This document shows positions 14,934-32,189 of a stretch of DNA of 64,000 nucleotides, one piece after another (the stretch's first letter is position 1; each line of letters starts with the position of its first letter). Source of the DNA: Dryas octopetala (lineage: Eukaryota; Streptophyta; Magnoliopsida; Rosales; Rosaceae); assembly GCA_963921425.1 (NCBI GenBank), contig OY992832.1, forward strand, positions 1,984,001-2,048,000, given 5' to 3'. A program made the position numbers and the translations under genes. The notes under the pieces are model-generated. The model was not told the origin of the DNA, searched no databases, and was given only the letters and a program-made list of their open reading frames with translations.

Positions 14934-17900
14934 GAGGGAGGGTGAGGGAGGCTTGGCACCGGCAGGCCACCTAATATTCGCGACCCAGTAGTGCATGGCA
15001 TGGCATGGCATTTCTACGTCTGGAATTTAATTAAAAGTAGTAGCAACGAATTTGATTGATGATTGATAAGGATAGTTATAGAATGCTCCAAAACACGTTT
15101 AAATGAAATGAACCCATGGGCGACGGTCAATGTAGGCATGCAGACCAATTTGTCAAAGTTCTAGGGGTCCACTCACTTTTGCCTTTAAAGCTTTTTGGAT
15201 TTTGAGGAGATGACACCACCCAATTAAGCAATGGACCACTACAATTTAACCTCTATCACTCTAGACATGTACAAATGTACAATCGACTTCTCAATTCATG
15301 TTGAGTAATGGTCCTACACTCCCACACGTACACCAAGTGCTTTTTTATATGAGAGAACTTAAGGAATTCAAATTTAGAAAAAATTATTTCAACAAAACAA
15401 AAGTGAGGATAAATAGTATTAGATTAGTAACTAATTGGTAGGTGGCCGAGCTAAGTGTTTATTAAAATCATAAACACTTGTTTAAACCTCTTTTCCTAAT
15501 TTTAAGTTTTTAAGAATGATACTCAATACCCAATAGGAGAATAGTACCATTGCATAGAGCAACTAGAGTGGTTGATTTGCGTGACTTTTACAATGAGCTC
15601 CACCTAATCAATGTATGGTTCGAGTTACGTCTTTCAAAAAAGGCTACAATAATCAACTACTTCATTGCGAAAAAGAGGAACATAGAATTGACAGCAAGAG
15701 CAGAGACATTTGGCTAACACTCGAAGTTTTGTCCATTTATTATTAGACCAAAGCTCCAAAGGTATCTACTTAATTAGTTTCATACGAATAAAGGTAATTT
15801 CAAAGACTATTCTTTTTTCTTCTGGACTGATCAAAGACTATTCTACTTCAAATTATTTCTGTCGGGAGAGAAAGGTAAAACCAAAAAGACTTGGTAAAGG
15901 GAGAGACAGCTCTTCTAGAAAAGGACATAAACATTATCAGACTGATTCATCAACATTTCTTTACAAAGTAAGAAAAGTCTACTCATTTGTTCATTTTTTG
16001 TGTGTAATTAAGCATAATTAGCACATATATAATCTAATAAATTTATAAGACAGGTAAAAATTAATATGGAAACAACAACTTAAAATTCTACATATAATAT
16101 GTAAACGTGTAACTATATTAGTCGATATATAGTGTCATTTGCATTCTCATACACATTATGAGCGGAGTTTGATTTTTTTTATGCTTAAGGATAAATTACA
16201 TTAATTTTTTTTCTTTTTTTTGCTAAAATCCTCCTCATTAAGGTTATATGCTACTATAGAAATTAATGATATATGCTAATTAATTTTGGTGAGTACTGTA
16301 ACTACTTGGTAGATGGATAGAACTAGACATTTGATATAGACAAGCTAGGTTTGGGATAGATATTTGATCGACTTTTGAGTGTGATCGATATGATGACAAG
16401 TCATGCAATGTCATTTGTAGTAATTAATGATATACTGAATAATTAATTAATTAAGAAAATTGATTCACATCATATCTTTTCTCTGGCATCATATCTTTTC
16501 TCTGGATCTTTATGAATAGCATCCTAAACAACGTACATACATGTAACATGGGACGTATATATATGTATATTATACATTAATTAATAATTATAGTAGTAAA
16601 ACCGTTAATATTAGATTTGATTAGATACGAGTTTTATACTTGGATTATTGCAGAAGATAAGTTATAGAAGGCACAGTCTTTATTTTGACTTCCAACCACA
16701 ATTCAAAGTTAGGCATCATGCAAAATAAAAATAAAAAAATAGAAAAAATATTGATTGTTTGAATATTGTAACACTCTTTAAATAATGCTTGAAATAAGGA
16801 GATTTTTCTCATTAACATTATATCACTCAGACACTCGCTCAGATTTGCTATCTAAGCCTAACTAATGGCTGCTGCATGTAATATTCTGAGATATTATCCA
16901 CACTATATGTATGTTTCTCTGTCTGACATGGAAATGGCCCCTATCTCCTAGCTAGTATAGCTCCTTAATTCAAATTAATTAAAGAGATTAATTATTAAAT
17001 TAAGCTCAAACCTGGCGGCTGCTTTGGATCCTGTTAGTTTCATGCACCAAAACAATTTGCCATGTGTCAGTAAATAAGAAGTATTGCATATTTATGAAAC
17101 AATTAATTATTTTTAGTCTATAATTAATTTGCATATCACTTGAATTCAATCCTTATACGCATCTCTTTATTTGGATGCTTCTAGCTCTCTAAAAAGTGTG
17201 TTGCAAATTAAACATACATGCAGTGGCGGCACAAAGTTGACGTTTTGCAAATTAAAGATAAGATGCTAATTGTTAGACTAGTAAGGTGCGCTGGATCCAT
17301 CCACATGACTCATGTGCTAGATGAGGACAAATTATATGGTATAATTGATATACCGTTTTATCTTATAATTAATTAAATATATAAGGATATTATTAGATAA
17401 TATATTTATATTAGTAGGGTATAATATTAATAACATCTATTCATATTATAACACATAAGCTGATTATACCACGTGTCAATATATCGGTTATATAAAATAA
17501 TTTTTCATAAATTAGATAGCATATATTATCCACTTACAGGCCAAAATTAAAGGAAGTTAAAAAAAAATTATAATAACAAACTAAGTTATTAATCTAGTGG
17601 TAAATTATTTAGTTTGGGATGAACAGGGCACCCCAATCTGACAACACGTGTTGAAAACAAAACAATTATTAAGTACATGCCAAATTTAGAATTAATGTTG
17701 CACACTATTAAGTTAAACGTCCGTTGAGTTTATATACCAAATTTCAATGTTATTTCATTTTAACTACTAAAATATTTATGTCATTTCATTTTAAATACTA
17801 AATTTTAATTTATGTACCAACTTAAAAAAATATGGTTCTATCGATCTGTGACTATAAATAATCATAACTTTTTTATTGATTTATTATTTTTTTCAGTGTT

Positions 17901-19050
17901 TGTCCTTAAACTTTAATGTTTAGTCTCTAGATTATATGACTTCATCTCTCAAACTTAAATCAAAAGCACTAAACTCTTATAAACTTTGAATTTTTATGAA
18001 TTTCAAACAGTTAATTGTCACTATTCAATAATCACAACTTTATAGCAAACTGATTTATGACAATATGACCTAATCCAAAATGTCTTGCTAGATTAGTACC
18101 TAAACTAAAAAAAATTAGTCTTACTGATTTACTGAAAAAATATTAATATTTGGTATTTAATTCTAATTTTTTTCTTAGATTAACCCATTTTATATTATCT
18201 TTTTAAACGATATCAATTTTATATATTTGATTTTGATAGAATAGGTTTGGAACTGCAGACATCAATTTTAGGGTTATCGAATTCAAAAAGTATGAAGTAT
18301 TAGAGTACACTATAAGTGGGGCCAAAGTCTAACTAACCAGTAACCAACCTATACTAAAAACATTTAAAGCATTGAATTAGTGACTTTGACTTCTATATGA
18401 AGCCACCTTCCTGTCGGATAATTATTTTTCATGTCCATAGGACTTATAATACTATTGTTGATGGTTGGAAAGAGATATGTTTTTTAAATTTGATAATGTG
18501 GATTAGAAAAGAACACATCTCCAATTAGAAAGAGAAAAACCGTTAGACTAATAGTTCATTGATAAATAATGAGTTTAATTTTTAATCTATGATGATTACG
18601 GTTGTAAATATGAGAAATTATTTTATATAATTGACATATTGCCATGTGCTATAATTTTTCCTTGATTAGATGTTATTGCAAAGTCATAAGAAAAGTTTTA
18701 ATGTCATAAACTTTACCATATAAGTGAGTAGTACGTTGCTATTATTTACCAAATATCTGTACTAAGAAAATATATTAGGCAAACATGACAATTATCCCGA
18801 ATAATTTGAAGTACCTCAACAGTAAAAAGCCTATTAACAGGTGAAGAGAGGCTAGTCAGTAATCAATACAAATCAAAGATGAGTTTTTCTTCATTGACCT
18901 CTGACTTCAAATTGGGCCCCTATATTCTATCTGATCCGAGCCCAACCCAAATAAATGGGCTCAAATAGAGCGCTGTTTATTTTATGAGCCCATGAAAAAT
19001 TAGGTCGGCCCAAATCTGAAACCTGGACTCGGACTGCCCGAACAAATTGG
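14934..19050. other. Intergenic between PRX-A and BLOS1, no gene seen
   Basis: About 4 kb of AT-rich DNA. The longest frame, near 15710-16021, has no recognisable domain. A 19-bp unit (CATCATATCTTTTCTCTGG) is repeated in tandem near 16467-16505. TGGGCC and GGCCCA words at 18913-19012 belong to the BLOS1 promoter. Confidence 0.55.
18913..19012 (+). promoter_or_regulatory. Site-II-like TGGGCC cluster upstream of BLOS1
   Basis: TGGGCC (18913), ATGGGCT (about 18955) and GGCCCAAA (about 19006) lie within 100 bases, 110-210 bases before the start codon. TGGGCY site II elements are TCP-factor targets common in plant housekeeping promoters. No TATA box is evident. Confidence 0.45.
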
Positions 19051-19124
19051 GTTGTGATTCGAAACCAAATGGAAGAACGTTTGCCTGTTTACCGTTTGGG
19101 TTGCACGCTTGAATCACCGAGATC

Positions 19125-19797
19125 ATGTATTCACCAGCATCTCTTCCACTCGCGCATGGCGGCGTCGCATCCTCCTCCTCCTTCTCGTCGGAGGCAGAGC
19201 CGGGAGGCATCGACGCTTCTTTGCTGCAACTGGTCCACGACCACCACCACTCCTCCCTCAGACTCCGCGAACAGATCGGTCAGTCCCCCAATTCGAAATT
19301 CGACCTAGGGTTTCATGCAAAAAGATCCTGAATTATTGAAACGAATTACTGAATTAGTGACTAATTGATTGGTTGATTGATTGATTAAGAGTGATTGTTG
19401 CAGAGAAGGCAAAGAAGGACGCGGTTAAGAAGGCGGCGCGTGCGGCGGAGCTGCTGGTGGAGGCGGTGAACAATGGGGTGCAAGAGTCGTTCGTAAACGA
19501 GAAGCGAATTGAGCATGAAATTCGGGCATTGGCTACCACCATTACTCGCTTCATGAAACAGACTGATCAGTGGCTCTCTGTCACTCATTCTATGAACTCT
19601 GCCATTAAGGTTCAATTTTCATTTTCCGATCTTTTTCGATTTTCTTTCAAATTAATTTTATGTTTTTCTTAGAACTTGTTTTTTAAGCGAAGGTGTTTGT
19701 GTGGCAGGAATTCGGAGACTTTGAGAACTGGATGAAGATCATGGAATATGATTGTAAAAGCATCACTGCAGCTATCCACAATATTCACCAAGCTTGA
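19125..19797 (+). CDS. BLOS1: BLOC-1 subunit 1 homologue (BLOS1/GCN5L1 family)
   Basis: This is a small coiled-coil protein of 149 residues, a subunit of the BLOC-1-like complex on endosomes. In Arabidopsis BLOS1 works with SNX1 in endosome-to-vacuole traffic. Exons are 19125-19278, 19404-19609 and 19708-19797, with GT-AG introns in phases 1 and 0. After a variable N-terminus (1-30), the conserved body begins at LEASLLQ-like residues and runs through LREQ, AKKDA, LLVEAVNNGVQESF, NEKRIE and KQTDQWL to the C-terminal GDFENWMK and IHNIHQ. Length matches the family (plant proteins about 150). I chose ATG 19125 because it is the only in-frame ATG before the conserved part; another ATG at 19069 opens an overlapping frame in a different register and could act as an upstream ORF if transcribed. 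Confidence 0.9.
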
Positions 19798-21337
19798 TCT
19801 CACCAATTGCCATGTAATTTCTCATTATCTTCTCTGTCATTTTTAAACCATCTCAATCTTGAAATGATAAGCTTTATTTCTGAGTGTGCAAATTTGATTC
19901 ATGTTGGCTAGGAAGGATTAGATAGCCTCTCTTAAAACCTTACATTTAAACACCATTTCACTTAATTGTAATGATTGACAATTTAACAATGTAACATCAT
20001 AATATTGGGAAAAAATTAATTTCTTCTAATAGAAAAAAAATGTGATTCATTATTGTATGGTCTATTTGAAGTGAGTGTTATTAGAGCTCGGCAAATTACA
20101 GAGATATGTATAACATGAAAAAAAGGTATCATCACCTGCTACACAGTGGACAATGGAATCGAAAATTCAACTCGAAATCACATGTATTTTAGTTTTCAAG
20201 AAGTCATATGAAAGGGCAACGAAGAATGTCAAATGTAAAATGTGGTAACTTGTATCAGAAACTCAGGACGGACATTGGACCATGGAGGGGTCGGCTCTTG
20301 GCTGCTTCCAAATTGAATGTCAACTCCTTAGGAACTCACCCCAAATTCCGAAAAGGATTTAGATTGGATTTAGATTCTAATACAGTAATATTCCTCAGTA
20401 AGACTTGGTCTTAACGGTGATATTAACCTTAATTATTTGACCAAAAAAAAGTATTACCCTTAATTATTATTAAAAATTAATCTCTAGTATAGTCGGTCAC
20501 CTAACCCAAATTTGATTCTCTTGTCTTGTTCCACAAGAATCGACAACAAAGTTGACATTGTTTTCGAATTTCAGTCTGATTTGGATATTTCCTAAATCCC
20601 AAGCACTCCTATTAATTTGTTTATGAAACAAAGGGTAGTCAACCTCGACCCTCTACAAACAGTTGGCAGAGTTGGAGATTATTGAATAGATGATAGCTAG
20701 GCATTTGTTGTACCTGATTAGTCAACTGTGGAAAATGCATACATTTATATGTGATAATCAATTACAGCTGTCTTATAAGTTATAATATATCCTATGTTTC
20801 GGGATTGGGAAAATTTTGAAAGGAAGTCGCCAAATGTCAACACTATGAGAAACTGGCCTTCTCTGCCTCCATCTATGTATGTCTTCAGTCTTCAGTTCTT
20901 CACAACATGAATACAGAGTGTCTATTGTGAAGCTTAACCAACACTGTAATACAGCCACAAATAATTTGAGACCTGTCCCTATCGTGCATGTTGTGCTAGA
21001 CTTCACTGGCAAACCCAGAATGGCTCTTGTCGTATTTGAGAATTTGGGTTTTGTGATTGAGCTTAGATATGCCATGGCCTTGTGTTGTATTATAATTCAT
21101 AGCTACTTATTGATGATTACTTTATGAGAATTTCCATTTATGTTAATCAGCTTCATGGATTTTAATTCAACCAATAAGGCATGTATATCATCAACTGATT
21201 GAATCTAAACTTTTACACTAGTTCAGAATACTTGTATGTGCAGTGTGCTGTACCAAAGTGGAAATTAAAGATACTTGGCAGTGTACGAAAAAATAGGATC
21301 CGGCTTCTTTGTCTATTTTTGTTTGACTTCTAATTTT
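19798..21337. other. BLOS1 3' flank and intergenic sequence
   Basis: Short frames on both strands (20208-20414, 20773-21127) overlap one another and have no recognisable domain, so none is called. GC content near 20870-21080 is slightly higher than around it, which could reflect an old gene remnant, but I cannot name one. Confidence 0.4.
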
Positions 21338-21601
21338 GGGATAAAAATGATTTTAGTTCCTGTGTTTTACCTCGGAAACAAATTTGGTCTTTGTGGTTTC
21401 AAACTCTGCATTTAGTCTTTGTGTTTTATGTTATTTGTAAACTTGGGATAATTTTAACAAAACTCAAATTTCAGTTTGGGTGCAAAATGTTCTAAGATTG
21501 TAAATAATATAAAACACATGGACCAAATGCAAAGTTTTGAAACCACATAAATCAAATATGTTTTCGGGGTAAAACACAGGGATCAAAATCATTTTTTTCC
21601 C
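21338..21601. repeat. Palindromic MITE downstream of PRX-B
   Basis: It starts GGGATAAAAATGATTTTAGT and ends with the inverse (ATCAAAATCATTTTTTTCCC). The arms pair over about 95 bases, including GTTTTACC / GGTAAAAC and GTGGTTTCAAA / TTTTGAAACCAC. The target-site duplication is unclear. The copy probably folds into a hairpin. Confidence 0.65.
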
Positions 21602-21992
21602 TTTAATTTGAGTCATATATTATAAGGGTGTGAGCAAAAAAATAAATGAATTCATAATACTCTTTGAGTTTGTGTAAGGTTACATTCATGAGTTGATAAC
21701 TCTTTATAATATTTGGTTTGAATTAATTAAAACAAGTATAGCAGAGAATTAATCCAAATCCTACAAAATATGCCATGTGTTATGTTTTGTATTCTCAAAA
21801 GACAAAATGTATTATTAAATAACATAGTCGTTTCTTGGGTACATAATAAGAGAATAGATTACACTTGCCAATTGATCATAAACATCAATCATGACCACAT
21901 TAAGAAAAAATTACAATTATAATGTATAACAGCTGCTACAAGCAATGAGACACATGAATCATGAACACCATAGTATCGAAAAGGGATCCTAA

Positions 21993-23311
<1,319 letters not shown>

Positions 23312-23372
23312 TGTAATCTCTTTGATATCAAATTGCTGATCGAGTGAAGAAGATGAAGGAGTTTGATCGAGT

Positions 23373-23379
23373 TTATATA
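23373..23379 (-). promoter_or_regulatory. TATA box of PRX-B
   Basis: TATATAA on the minus strand, about 65 bases upstream of the PRX-B start codon. Confidence 0.55.
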
Positions 23380-23384
23380 GCGGA

Positions 23385-24302
23385 AATTAAATTTCCCACT
23401 AGCTTATTTTCTATCAATATTTCCATATATAATTAATGTATTGGATTGGGTATTATAAGCAGGCTCGGTCTTTAATATTGTATGGATGGACCAATTCCAA
23501 TGACTAATTTAAATTCTGGCTGGCATGGTGTGGCCGGTGCAGTAAGAACATTGCTGTATAGCTTGCACGCATAACATAATGGACCCATTCAACAATTGAT
23601 TTGGTGCATTAAATCCATTGATCCCATGAGAGATTGGGATCACTGTTTTTTTTTCTTATACACCATGCAAAAATATTGGCAGAAATTAATTTCCCACGCA
23701 TCTTATGTGTATATTTCTAACAAATTAATTAATTATATATAACGTACCCATCACCATGGTTAATTTACAAAAGTTGCATTTGCCATGCATTATTTGCATG
23801 CTTCACTTGAAAGAGAAAGACTTATCACCGTAGCAATAATATTACTATATGATAAAAATTTGCCCAGTCAAAAGTTGGTTTTAATAAGAATTTGAGCTTA
23901 ACTTAAATATTTGAAGATGCTTCACCACCACCCAAAATCGTACTATGTATGTTTCGTTTTTTAATAAGGGTCAAAGACTGGAAGTCCGGAAGCTTAATTA
24001 ATTTAATTATAGCTATCAGGCTATCAGCTATGGATATGGAAATGGCTCTCCCAACCTAAGTTATGGCGTTTATGTATTTAACACTTCTTAATTTCTCAAT
24101 TAATATTATATTAAATAGTTATATATTAGTCTAGTGTTATTTCTTTTCATTTCGTAAAAAGAAGTCATAAACTAAATTATCTCTCATTTGAGAAAAGAAA
24201 GAATTGAAATAATGTTTCTAATCGGTTAAATTTGGATGCAAACCAAACCATGCATCCTAAGTGGTCGTTCTATGTAATTTCATAAGCAAAATAATTTACA
24301 AA
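23385..24302. other. PRX-B upstream region, no gene seen
   Basis: AT-rich sequence with no credible exon. Together with the two elements at 24303-26007 it makes up most of the shared upstream region of the head-to-head pair PRX-B and PRX-C. Confidence 0.5.
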
Positions 24303-24587
24303 TGCTCGTATGGTGCATATGATATGATTGTATAGGATAAATAGCTAAATTCATGTGTATTCAAAGAAAAAATTTCTAACTTGAAGGAATAAGATGTATT
24401 AAGATGAACTAATTATAAGAGGAGACTTATCCCTTCCAATTCTCCTCAAAATTGTGAGATTAAATAATCCATGTTTTTCACATCTTCTTCTTTCAAGTTA
24501 GAAGATATTCTTCATATTCTTTTTTGAATACACATGAATTTAGCTATTTATCATATCTAATCATATCCTATACACCAAACCAAACCA
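24303..24587. repeat. MITE family copy 1 (Tourist-like termini)
   Basis: The ends read GCTCGTATGGTGCATATGAT and, inverted, GGTTTGGTTTGGTGTATAGG, with inner inverted words AATTCATGTGTATTCAAA and TTGAATACACATGAATTT. The same sequence, better preserved, recurs at 28826-29123. Confidence 0.65.
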
Positions 24588-24930
24588 TTAAAGATATTGA
24601 AACGAATAACTTACTATATCATATTAAAGTCAAATATAACATATGTTGGAAATAGAGACTCACATCAAGTGCTGTGCACATATTGGAAATGTACGTAGTG
24701 GCCGGGTACTAACAAATAAATAAACTAGCATACTTGCGAAACTCAGCAATTGTCAGAAACTAAACATATATATGCATGTCTGTAAGAGAATCAGAATGAA
24801 TTGTCTAATAACTTTCCTAGTTACACAGCTAATCATGATTCATGGATATGACTAGAGGGATCAGAAAGTAAAACAGGTGCAGATCTCTCACATGGAGAGA
24901 ATCAGAGAAATATATATATATATATATATA

Positions 24931-26007
24931 AGCTTAATCATCGATTTACCACTTAAAATTGTAACTCATTCTCAATTTTTTTGTCCCAGATTACCACCTG
25001 TAATTTACATCCATGTCCCATTTTACCTTGTTCCGTCAACAATTCCGTTAATACTGATGTGGCGCACTGGATGTGCGCCACGTGTCACATCTTTTTTGTA
25101 TTTTTTGATTTTTTTGATTTTTCTATTTTTATAAACTTTGAAAATTAATTAAAAATAGCTCCGAACTTAGAAAAATACACGGAAAATTCCTACCGACTTG
25201 TCTTAACTAGTACTAATTTACTATGGGGTCAAAATGCCAATTTTCCCTCTAAAAATTTCAAAAAAATTTGGAAAGTCCAAATTTATTTCTAGAAAATTAA
25301 AATACTCTAGACTCTTTGAAAATTCATAGAATAATCTCCCGAACTCCAAAAAATATGAGGGTTTGCACCGTTAGTCTTCTAAAAACTAACAATACCTTTC
25401 TAGTGAACACTTACTACCCAAAAGACCTCTCGGTCTTAGAGAAAAATAAAATTCCCTATAAAATAAATTTTAGAAAAATTCTAAAATTTCTGTAAAGTCT
25501 CGAAATAATTCTCTAAAACAAGCTTTTGGTAATTTTTCAAAATATTTTTGAGAATTTTTCCAAGAGTTTACGAAAATTCTAGAATTTTTTCTAGAATTTA
25601 TTTAATAGAGGAAAATTTATTTTAATTTTTTAGAAATAAATTTGGACTTTCTAATTTTTTTGAAAATTTTTAGAGGGCAAATTGGTAATTTAACCTTATA
25701 GTAAATTAGTGCTAGTCAAGACGAGTCTGTAGAAATTTTTCGTATATTTTTCTGAGTTCGGAGCTATTTTTAATTAATTTTCAAAGTTTATAAAAATAAA
25801 AAAATGCAAAAAAAAAAAAAAAGATGTGACACGTGGCGCACATCTAGCGCGCCACGTCAGCATTAACGGCCAGATCGTCAGCATTAACGGAACAAGGTAA
25901 AATGAGACACAGATGTAAGTTACAGGTGGTAATCTAGGACAAAAAAACTTTCAGGTGGTAAAGTGGGAATGAGTTACAGTTTTGGATGGTAAATCGATAA
26001 TTAAGCC
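24931..26007. mobile_element. 1.08-kb palindromic MULE between PRX-B and PRX-C
   Basis: The left end is AGCTTAATCATCGATTTACC. The right end, inverted, is GGCTTAATTATCGATTTACC. The arms pair for about 500 bases each, including CCGTTAATACTGATGTGGCG and the word GAGCTATTTTTAATTAATTT, so the whole unit is nearly one inverted repeat. The flanks are ATATATATA on both sides, which fits a 9-bp duplication but lies in an AT microsatellite and is weak on its own. The frame at 24877-25134 crosses the left boundary and is not a gene. Confidence 0.75.
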
Positions 26008-26630
26008 ATATATATATATATATATATAAGGTGCAATCATGCATACACACTCCTCATAATATATATCCTTGGATTTTGCGGTGCACTTAATTAAGTTATC
26101 TATTATAGTAAACTATTATAGTAATTCAAAGTAAATTATTTTAATGAATTATCAGAATAAATTCATTATAGTAATTCCAAATAAATTATTTTAATGAATT
26201 AATGTTAACTTCCAAAATAATTTTAATTAATACTAAAATTATCCGTTTCTCTCCCACTCGATCTATCAGTCTATCTAGATATATACCAGAAGTACTAAAA
26301 AAAGACTAATTAATTAAGGGTCGAATTGTGATTAACTTAGAGGTAAGCAAGTATTAATTGTTGGTTTACAACTGAAGTTAATTTTGAGAACAATGGTTTA
26401 CTAAAGTAATTAACTTTATGAAATAGTAGCCACCGTCGACGCCGATAATTTAATATGCTCAATGGAGTGCAACTTGGTACAAATGATCAATTATATTATT
26501 GCGTCCATGGAATTGGTCTCTGAGATATTAAGATGATGAGATACACGAACGTACTAATTTAATGTCATGAGAATTATTAATTGAATGATCGATGGAAACA
26601 AAGGAAGCTAACAGTATTCTGTCATGACCA
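26008..26630. other. PRX-C upstream region
   Basis: AT-rich, with an (AT)n run at its left edge and repeated TTATAGTAATTC-like words at 26100-26180. No exon was seen. Confidence 0.45.
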
Positions 26631-26631
26631 C

Positions 26632-26638
26632 TATATAT
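26632..26638 (+). promoter_or_regulatory. TATA box of PRX-C
   Basis: TATATAT lies 54 bases upstream of the PRX-C start codon. The leader is therefore only about 25-30 bases long. Confidence 0.5.
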
Positions 26639-26691
26639 GAACACATAGCTCTTCATCTTGTTCCATGCAATTAGGGAGCTAGCTAGTAACT

Positions 26692-28370
<1,679 letters not shown>

Positions 28371-28415
28371 GACTATTTAGTACATGCCCAAAATGTTATG
28401 CCAAATCTCAATAAA

Positions 28416-28825
28416 CTGAAAACTTTAGTCTTGTAATCTATATAATCCTTTGGTTTCTAGATCATGAATTTAATTACAGGTGTAGTACTTCAAAATCTTT
28501 TCAAGTTGAATAAAGAGTGTACTATTTATTTGAGCATAATTTTTTGGCTTGGAATGGGATCCACTCATAATCTTATTCTAATCTAACCTTTTTCCCTAGC
28601 CACAGAGGCTTATTTGAGCATACTTTGACTAACAAAAGCAAATCACATCAGCACAAGTCAAATCAGATGTTTAAACCAAAACAATCTGTTACAGTTATTT
28701 ACTAAATCAAATACTATAGATACACCTAACAGAACAATTAATATACTAGTGACAGTTGAACCAAACCTACCATTTATTGAAGAATTATGTGGTACCAAAA
28801 CCTATCAAGGTTAATTGAAGTCTTA
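28416..28825. other. PRX-C 3' flank
   Basis: AT-rich downstream sequence after the AATAAA signal, with no exon. Confidence 0.4.
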
Positions 28826-29123
28826 GGCCTCGTTTGGTGCACAAGATATGATTGGATATCATAAATTACAAAATTCATGTGTATTCAAAGAAGAAGTTTT
28901 TAACTTGAAGGAATAAGATGTATTAAGATGGACTAATTATAAGGGGAGACTTATCCCTTTTAATCCCCTCAAAAATGGTGAGATTAAATAATTCATCTTA
29001 TTCTCATTTTTTCCTTCAAGTTAGAAGATACCCTCCATATTCTTCCTTTAATACACATGATTATAGCTATTTATCCTATCTAATTATATCCAATCATATC
29101 TTATACACCAACCAAACGAAGGC
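28826..29123. repeat. MITE family copy 2 (Tourist-like)
   Basis: It starts GGCCTCGTTTGGTGCACAAG and ends, inverted, GCCTTCGTTTGGTTGGTGTA. Flanking trinucleotides are TTA and TAA, near the TWA site preference of PIF/Harbinger MITEs but not an exact duplication. Internally it is similar along its length to copy 1 at 24303-24587 (for example AACTTGAAGGAATAAGATGT in both). Confidence 0.7.
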
Positions 29124-30445
29124 TAATGACTTTTAGATTACTGATAATCTTTTTTAATGGTGGGCTGAAGCATTCTTACTGTCACATCTGCAATAGGAAG
29201 TATTCAACCAAAGCAATAGAGTAAAACAATTCAATAGATGAGGGAAAGAGCAAGCAAAGGACACTTTCACCTCTGTCACTGTGTTGAACCGTTAATATAT
29301 GTCTATTTTATTAACTTATACAGTTTTTTGAAAGTTTCAAAATGACTGTTCTAGCCATATCATCGATCTTATCTAATCAGTATAAGCCTATAAGGTATTC
29401 AATTTAAAAAATTCAATTTAATCTAATCAAAATAGGAGAATACTAACTGCATTTTGGAAAATATTCAGCTGCTATATTCAAAACAAAGATTTGACTTTGA
29501 CTTTTTCATTTTCTATTGACTGGCTTTTTTTTTTTTTTCTTTTGGTTAATAGAACAGAGGGTTCGACCTGCATAAAAAAACTTTATTTGATAGGTTAGAA
29601 ACACACACACAACCTGTAATGCAAGCCAGCTTGGTTTAAATTCTGGCGGTGGTGAGGAAGAGGAGAAAGGGTCTGGATTAGAATAGGTCATGGATTCGAT
29701 CGCATTTTAGTGTACCAAGAAAAATAATAGGTGCCGGTAATGACATATATAATATGCGTCCAACACCAACTTATGCATCACATAAAGATTATAAATGCAT
29801 TTATTTAGTCATGGATGAGACTTTGATATGTGTTTAGTGGTTTATGTGTGGAACAGCTGTTTATGAATTATGATGCTATAAACTTGTAACTTGTTCTGTC
29901 ACAGTACCTGTCTTCTCTACTCTTTCAGTCCTGAAGACAATCTCCTATCTTCTTTTGTTCCTTTCTAAATTCTGTTTTCTGCATAAATAGAACTACAAAA
30001 ATTGTTCGAATTCGAGTATCAAAAGGCATTTGGAGTGGTCAGTCTTCATTTGTGCAAACACTAAGTGACCAACAATTTTCTTGGGCTTTATTATATAATA
30101 GAGATGATTTACTGCAACCTGAAGTACACTAAAATCAAATTGCTGGTAAGCAAATTACATCTTAAGAAAGCAACAAATGTAATGCAGGTTGAATCCATTT
30201 TTGAACTCTTAAGCACATCATCATCCAAGCCAGAACTTTCAACTGCTATAGTGATAATATGGTATACAATTACTGATTACTCTAACAATCCAAAGGACTT
30301 TGCATCAGATGTTGGCATACAACATACACCATTATACTTCACACCGATTCTAATCAAGATAAGAACTAGTAAAAAATAAAAATAAAAATTACATCATCTT
30401 AAATCACTTGGTTTTACCAAACTAGATCATGTTCAATTCCTCTGT
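29124..30445. other. Intergenic between convergent PRX-C and PRX-D
   Basis: No exon can be supported. The 104-codon plus-strand frame at 30065-30379 has no recognisable domain and lies in the probable 3' flank of PRX-D. Confidence 0.5.
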
Positions 30446-32104
<1,659 letters not shown>

Positions 32105-32175
32105 AATGCCAAAAAAGAGAGGCCAGTATAATTCTTTTCCTTTCTTTATCTCCAGCAGGATGAAACAAAATTCTG

Positions 32176-32183
32176 TATAAATA
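32176..32183 (-). promoter_or_regulatory. TATA-like box of PRX-D
   Basis: The plus strand reads TATAAATA, so the minus strand reads TATTTATA, about 75 bases upstream of the start codon. Confidence 0.45.
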
Positions 32184-32189
32184 GAGGTT

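Noticed and set aside
18977..19339. Several frames on both strands over BLOS1 exon 1
   Set aside because: They are shadows of the GC-rich first exon; only the frame from 19125 joins the conserved exons 2 and 3.
20208..21127. Possible gene between BLOS1 and PRX-B
   Set aside because: Overlapping short frames on both strands, no domain, no consistent splice joins.
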